Virus record (IMG/VR): IMGVR_UViG_3300036719_004448
Span: 1 to 43,442 of that record
Length of the DNA: 43,442 nucleotides
Reading direction: 5' to 3' (one strand)
Source of the DNA: a virus
The notes below the pieces were generated by a model that ran no database searches, was not told the origin of the DNA, and saw only the letters and a program-made list of their open reading frames with translations. The position numbers and the translations under genes are program-made. Position 1 is the first letter of the stretch. Each line of letters opens with the position of its first letter. Below are positions 42,536 to 43,442 of this stretch, one piece after another.

Positions 42536-43442
42536 ATGGCACACGAACTCGAAGTAATTAAAGGAAAAGCCCGAATGGCATATGCCCTTGGCGGCGACCG
42601 AAGAGCCCCATGGCATCGGCTTGGCACACCCATGGCCGGATTGCAGACCATGGAGGCAATGCTCCAGGCCGCAGAAGCAGACTTTGATGTTATTCTCACC
42701 CGCGTAGCAGCCGTTGATGACGAAGGTAATTTGATTCGCAATGCAGACGGAAGCGTTTTGATGATTGAAGACAGCAGAGCAACAGTTCGTCAGAATACTG
42801 ATGGCTCTTTTAATCCCCTGGCAACAGTCGGCACGCGTTATGAGGTGCGTCAGAATCGCGAAGTCCTAGAGCGCGCACTCGCTATCGTCGGCGCATCAAG
42901 CGGTGATGCAGTAATGGATACCGTTGGTGTTCTAAAGAATGGTGCACGATTCTTTGCAACTGTTGAACTGGGCGGAATCGTTATTGACCCACAGGGTGTT
43001 AATGACAAGATTGCTCGCTATCTAGTCGTAAGTTCGGGACACGACGGCGTATGGCCGATTCGCTATGCAAATACTGACATTCGCGCTGTGTGTAGTAATA
43101 CCGTGGTTCTCGGCTTACAGAAAGCGGAGAGGGTGTTCGTAGCAAGACACACAAGAAATGTTGATGCCACAATTGAAGATGCACGCAATGTACTGAAGCT
43201 TTCATCCACGTGGGGACGCGAGTTTTCCATAGAGGCAGAGAGAATGCTGGGCATCCCAGTTCCTATGGGTTCAAAGAAACTCGATGACGTTATAAACACA
43301 GTTTTCCCTCAAGCGGCCAAAGAAACGGAGCGCCAGAGAAAAACACGCGACTCCATTCACGAAACGATTCGCTCTATTTACATAAACGACCGAAACGCTG
43401 CCAAGTTCGGATTTAATGCCTGGTCGACGTACAACGCTGTTG
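42536..43442 (+). CDS. DUF932 (phage/plasmid-like TIGR03299) protein, 3' partial
   Basis: At least 302 codons, running off the window. RAPWHRLGTPMAGLQTMEAM is the DUF932 start; TVRQNTDGSFNPLATVGTRY, VLKNGARFFATVELGG and RAVCSNTVVLGL continue it. Widely carried by phages and plasmids, often near recombination genes; function not settled. AGG 10 bases before the ATG is a weak Shine-Dalgarno. Confidence 0.9.
   Translation, partial: MAHELEVIKGKARMAYALGGDRRAPWHRLGTPMAGLQTMEAMLQAAEADFDVILTRVAAVDDEGNLIRNADGSVLMIEDSRATVRQNTDGSFNPLATVGTRYEVRQNREVLERALAIVGASSGDAVMDTVGVLKNGARFFATVELGGIVIDPQGVNDKIARYLVVSSGHDGVWPIRYANTDIRAVCSNTVVLGLQKAERVFVARHTRNVDATIEDARNVLKLSSTWGREFSIEAERMLGIPVPMGSKKLDDVINTVFPQAAKETERQRKTRDSIHETIRSIYINDRNAAKFGFNAWSTYNAV

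Overview
The window looks like part of the genome of an actinobacterium-infecting phage. The signs are an actinophage-style lysis module (M15 endolysin, small holin-like membrane proteins), a WhiB-family regulator, ThyX, an HslV/proteasome-like hydrolase, five tRNA genes, promoters of TTGACA-17-TANNNT type (several with only 6-7 nt between the -10 box and the start codon, so apparently leaderless), and dozens of small overlapping genes. No integrase, terminase, capsid or tail gene is visible, so lifestyle and particle type cannot be read here. The host assignment is inference.

Layout. 0-4.8 kb (+): end of a late/lysis region (acidic repeat protein, endolysin, TM proteins, lipoprotein, thermonuclease). 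4.8-10.7 kb: SSB, a secreted transglycosylase-like protein, two 2-oxoglutarate/Fe(II) oxygenases, a ferredoxin, ThyX, three tRNAs and small DNA-binding proteins. 10.8-13.3 kb (+): HTH protein, metallophosphoesterase, HslV-like hydrolase, WhiB. 13.3-14.7 kb (-): two ribbon-helix-helix proteins and two replication-initiation-like proteins. 14.8-15.3 kb: no convincing gene, but a promoter, a DnaA-box-like site, several hairpins and a terminator (candidate noncoding RNA or origin). 15.3-23.4 kb: mostly minus-strand small genes plus a MoxR-type AAA+ ATPase paired with a VWA protein carrying an HExxH motif. 23.5-35.1 kb: an array of short, independent transcription units, mostly one or two genes each. 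35.2-43.4 kb: SNF2/HARP-like helicase, PAPS-reductase-like PP-loop enzyme, two tRNAs, MSMEG_6728-like protein, MazG-like protein and a DUF932 protein running off the end.

The most striking feature is a dispersed structured element, about 20 copies between 15.1 and 35.2 kb. Its parts are a core CAT(A/C)CGCCACCGTC, then AGAAGAA, then a hairpin whose stem sequence differs between copies while its loop keeps CAGCCCCGC. Recognised copies point the same way on the + strand even where neighbouring genes are on the minus strand, which argues for a DNA-level element rather than a cis-regulatory leader. In the 25-35 kb array the usual order is gene, hairpin terminator, GTACCC flank, element, promoter, next gene. 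This resembles a moron or cassette array and recalls the mobile promoter/stem-loop cassettes (PeSLs) of T4-type phages.

Within the array several promoters carry a palindromic operator-like sequence between the -35 and -10 boxes, two cassettes carry a six-unit repeat array with nearly identical phasing, and one cassette encodes only a 17-residue membrane peptide. Similar tiny TM peptides end other operons. All function calls rest on motifs read by eye; no database search was possible.
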